DNA of 7,648 nucleotides from Tannerella sp. (GTDB taxonomy: Bacteria; Bacteroidota; Bacteroidia; Bacteroidales; Tannerellaceae), in the NCBI GenBank assembly GCA_031272655.1, contig JAISTJ010000028.1:1-7648 (forward strand), written 5' to 3'. The notes beneath the pieces were generated by a model. That model was not told the origin of the DNA. It was given only the letters and a program-made list of their open reading frames with translations, and did not search any database. This document shows, piece after piece, positions 6,101 through 7,648 of the stretch. Position numbers and translations under genes: made by a program. Within the stretch, counting starts at the first letter, position 1. Each line of letters starts with the position of its first letter.

Positions 6101-7648
6101 ATATACCGAAGGCGCTGATATATGGTTAGAGGGACCTGTGAAAATTGACTATTCCGCTGTTGGTTCGCTTGACAGTATCACGACGTTGCTTCGCGCGTAC
6201 AACAGTGTATATATTGACACAACGTTTGAATATACGCGCTCAGTCGGTACCGGTCTTGGCGACGGTTACGGCACAGGCCCGACGCTGATTTTTGCAGAGA
6301 CGGGTAATGTTGAAGCCATAGCGATGGATGACGCCGAGATGAAGTTCTCAATAGGAACAGACGACTCTTCATTGCTGCTGATTCAGGCAGGTAACAAACT
6401 TAATCCTGCGGATGTGATAGATAACGGTATATGTTTGCAGCCGACTGATTTTAGCTGTTGGAATAAAGGCTCCGCAGCCGGCGCCCAGTATGACGGTAAT
6501 ATTCTGTTTGCCAATAAGTTAACTATCGAGAGCGCCGGAACAGGCGAGAGAATCCTGTCGGCGGCCCGCGATATTGAGAATCAGGTAGGCGGCAAGATTA
6601 CAATCAGCGTAGAGGAGCAAGGTTTGCGTCCGGGCAATGTGCTATTGACAGCAGGCCGCCACGTTGAGACCCACGCACCGGTTGAATTAAACGATATGGC
6701 AAACCAGAATGACACGGTGGACTTCACAATACAGGCCGGTCGTCTTGATGATGGTACGTATTTATGCAGCGACATTCTTTGCAAGGCTGTTGAATATGGA
6801 ACAACGCTTACGGCGGATGCCCACGGCGGCAATTCCTATGATCCGTACAGTGTTATTGCAGCTGCAAGCTTTACGACCGAAAAGAATCTCTTTGCAGAAG
6901 GCGGTTCGGGTCATGGCAGTATTTTGGCATTTGATTCTGTATCAACCAATTACAGCGGCGCAGGAACCGTGTTGCTGACCGCATTGAACGGAAATATTGA
7001 GAGCGACCCGTATCTTCACAGACCGATCAGAACATCGGCAAGCATTGGCGCTTCTTCCGGTTACGACGCCGTAAACAACGTCCACAAAGCCCCGATAATC
7101 TTCAACAATTACACCAGCGGCGTAACCCGTATGGAAGCAATCAACATCAAGCTCCACGACAAGCTCGACTATACGGCAGTATCGCCGGAAGCCCAGCAAA
7201 AGAACGGCCAGTTGCAAATTTTCGCTTACGACTCAATCCTGACGCGGAATATCAAATATTTGAACAATCAGGGCGATACCGGCAGCGTGTTTATCACAAC
7301 TGCGAAGTATAAAGCGACAGGCGCTTCAACAGACTGCAGCCTGCCCGGCTGCTTAAACGGCGACGGCGGTATCTATCAGGGACATATAGTATTAGGCTAT
7401 GGCGCAGACGCTGCACAAAACATCAACGACAGCATAATCTTCGATTATAACAGCGGCCGCAACAATAACAGCGTATTCGGTTCCAATATCTATATCCTTG
7501 CAGGCTTTGAAGGCTATCAGAAGAACTCTCTTACAGGCGTTAAAAACAGCGGCAACCTGTTTAATATTAACACCGACCCGAAAGATAAAGGCAAAGCCTA
7601 CGGCGGCAATATTACTTTTGACTATACGGAGTTCTGGATGGCAAGAGG
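3138..7648 (+). CDS. Giant secreted surface protein (adhesin-like), phase-variable start, 3' end outside window
   Basis: At least 1503 codons, read by hand through every line without a stop. The start is fixed: TAA at 3123-3125 closes the frame upstream, ATG at 3138 is the only usual start after it, and no ATG, GTG or TTG follows before the signal peptide. Residues 8-15 (QRERERER) come from an AG tract. Residues 29-47 (LLKPLLAGGLLIFFTTISA) are a signal-peptide core with probable cleavage A47|Q48, so the product leaves the cytoplasm. The mature N-terminus has a His/Asp/Cys cluster (63-76). The rest is rich in Asn, Thr, Ser, Gly and Asp. Short beta-strand motifs recur: LHIQAAGDL (768-776), LRIQAGQDI (890-898), LLLIQAGNKL (1079-1088), VLLTAGRHV (1168-1176), FTIQAGRL (1196-1203). 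This suggests a beta-solenoid adhesin or matrix protein. A C-terminal type IX sorting domain would be expected but lies outside the window. I do not recognise a named family. Confidence 0.88.
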   Translation, partial: MRELYITQRERERERAGSRSHRSHRQNSLLKPLLAGGLLIFFTTISAQIGIIKPEILNQPGTHVHADGTVCNHDHDQAAEQTQVTQAQHQDLVSKSKQTVNSKDKVTPRRASDPNTIDTIYWANDVNNQFGAGESATITSGVLTSPNSSNLTNQPFIRLGSSLSKNVVIRSYAGDGYASGWVSVFRLPRQDHGGFSVVTGSPAHPTQAEIEMMLANPSSSHTINGITITGVTFYVGPKPSPGVQYADMDMQVYSFNKYNSSNFSTATTLGGANSIPIWAQCSTRLFESFVDNAGKVYVWHHNHATGLPDSYTKQITPTEVGSDKGIYTSTIDGLNTHNTNLTSPALTIWTVSNFPVDEGVDLLQYNGGACLSSQELNNQTGINGEPKKSVLGTPSQNNHLINYRRPTTVALAGSNSFEQIRFDSLEWWYDKITAKSSIEGSIALDWENCNSGRMSVAEYTVTWLPAPEKGVTKLDAAVQLIDNSTTCITTNVIDSTTWIGQLASADSVLATGRIQTNALITVPFKDRFTIRTKGNFYANLDNERDSITSRRILYTQTTFPDPDPQVYLMPDANGVHTGSYANNNSLVSYNDGGGVFVYAAPYNTPKGSIFGVYGSYDFDGLMANIHTISRYNGTDPDKTNAPGSPNFDGLTTNKGNDNQGVIEIGDGSAIGRVVATGYEHFHIYSGGTLKNFESCNGPTQNFSLNFSTTDNTPVFYLDTLAPLYVLNFGNNQVSPTIAQLADADINWWTPGITKLTNAITNSKDSGALHIQAAGDLHFYNAFKPSVTAAAPTEIRLLSDNAGIQFLDSIWYINDSDTNFVIWAKGGEEHSRECIDDTLYAGSGEVLFDKLATIEQNKKGNTLIRSEYDDVFIRDTFRYTNSTTADSTGELRIQAGQDIYGLKPFNLISGGQRPMLLEAKNTIHFRDSVIIAKTPAAATRDSVTFKAGYNNFSTSANVTSWSLRTTPNAYNCTLNNYLPSYYPSRNGCGYTEGADIWLEGPVKIDYSAVGSLDSITTLLRAYNSVYIDTTFEYTRSVGTGLGDGYGTGPTLIFAETGNVEAIAMDDAEMKFSIGTDDSSLLLIQAGNKLNPADVIDNGICLQPTDFSCWNKGSAAGAQYDGNILFANKLTIESAGTGERILSAARDIENQVGGKITISVEEQGLRPGNVLLTAGRHVETHAPVELNDMANQNDTVDFTIQAGRLDDGTYLCSDILCKAVEYGTTLTADAHGGNSYDPYSVIAAASFTTEKNLFAEGGSGHGSILAFDSVSTNYSGAGTVLLTALNGNIESDPYLHRPIRTSASIGASSGYDAVNNVHKAPIIFNNYTSGVTRMEAINIKLHDKLDYTAVSPEAQQKNGQLQIFAYDSILTRNIKYLNNQGDTGSVFITTAKYKATGASTDCSLPGCLNGDGGIYQGHIVLGYGADAAQNINDSIIFDYNSGRNNNSVFGSNIYILAGFEGYQKNSLTGVKNSGNLFNINTDPKDKGKAYGGNITFDYTEFWMAR
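3160..3183 (+). repeat. (AG)12 microsatellite inside the 5' coding region of the giant gene
   Basis: Twenty-four perfect bases of alternating A and G, flanked by C on both sides, beginning 22 bases after the A of the start codon. In the present length the frame runs on into the signal peptide. Loss of one unit leads to TAG at 3200-3202; gain of one leads to TAA at 3226-3228. Tracts of this type mutate by strand slippage in replication and act as on/off switches for surface proteins in many host-associated bacteria. Confidence 0.9.
3225..3281 (+). other. Signal peptide segment of the giant protein
   Basis: Codons 30-48: one Leu, then Lys-Pro and an uncharged stretch LLAGGLLIFFTTISA, then Gln. 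The small residues S46 and A47 suit signal peptidase I with cleavage before Q48. The n-region is unusually long (about 31 residues) because of the Arg/Glu tract and the following Arg/Ser/His-rich part (residues 16-26). Confidence 0.7.

Noticed and set aside
3138..7648. Frameshift or stop inside the giant gene
   Set aside because: Codon-by-codon reading of every line from 3138 to 7648 found no stop and no frame change.

Overview
The window looks like a piece of a Bacteroidota (probably Bacteroidales) chromosome. Evidence: promoter boxes of the TAnnTTTG type, no Shine-Dalgarno sequences ahead of the starts, a Bacteroidales-like MurQ sequence with a BadF-type sugar kinase, the C-terminal part of an Rpn-family protein, and a very large secreted surface-type protein. 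No ribosomal or tRNA gene is visible, so placement below phylum is inference.

Layout, left to right. (1) 1-118, minus strand: the first 39 codons of an aldehyde dehydrogenase family gene that leaves the window, with a near-canonical Bacteroidota promoter at 166-195. (2) 239-2095, plus strand, divergent: one 618-residue protein joining an amino-sugar kinase of the BadF/BadG/BcrA/BcrD family to the MurNAc-6-phosphate etherase MurQ. Together they could turn MurNAc into GlcNAc-6-phosphate plus D-lactate, i.e. peptidoglycan recycling. The joint between the two enzymes contains translated copies of the same REP-like repeat that fills the spacer further right. (3) 2096-2402: about 300 bases without a convincing gene. 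(4) 2403-2690: a 95-residue protein matching only the C-terminal tail of Rpn (PD-(D/E)XK) proteins, with four 8-residue repeats. (5) 2691-3137: spacer with REP-like palindromic repeats (direct and inverted), then a 70-base stretch with no T on the plus strand. (6) 3138 to the window end: an open frame of at least 1503 codons for a secreted giant protein, read by hand from end to end without a stop.

The most striking point is that the giant gene carries a (AG)12 dinucleotide tract 22 bases inside its own start codon. The tract is translated as alternating Arg-Glu ahead of the signal peptide. Gain or loss of one AG unit brings a stop within about 50 bases, and there is no other usual in-frame start between the tract and the signal peptide. 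This is the architecture of a phase-variable (contingency) surface protein. The second point is the in-frame conversion of an intergenic repeat into a protein linker, which seems to have fused kinase and etherase into one polypeptide.
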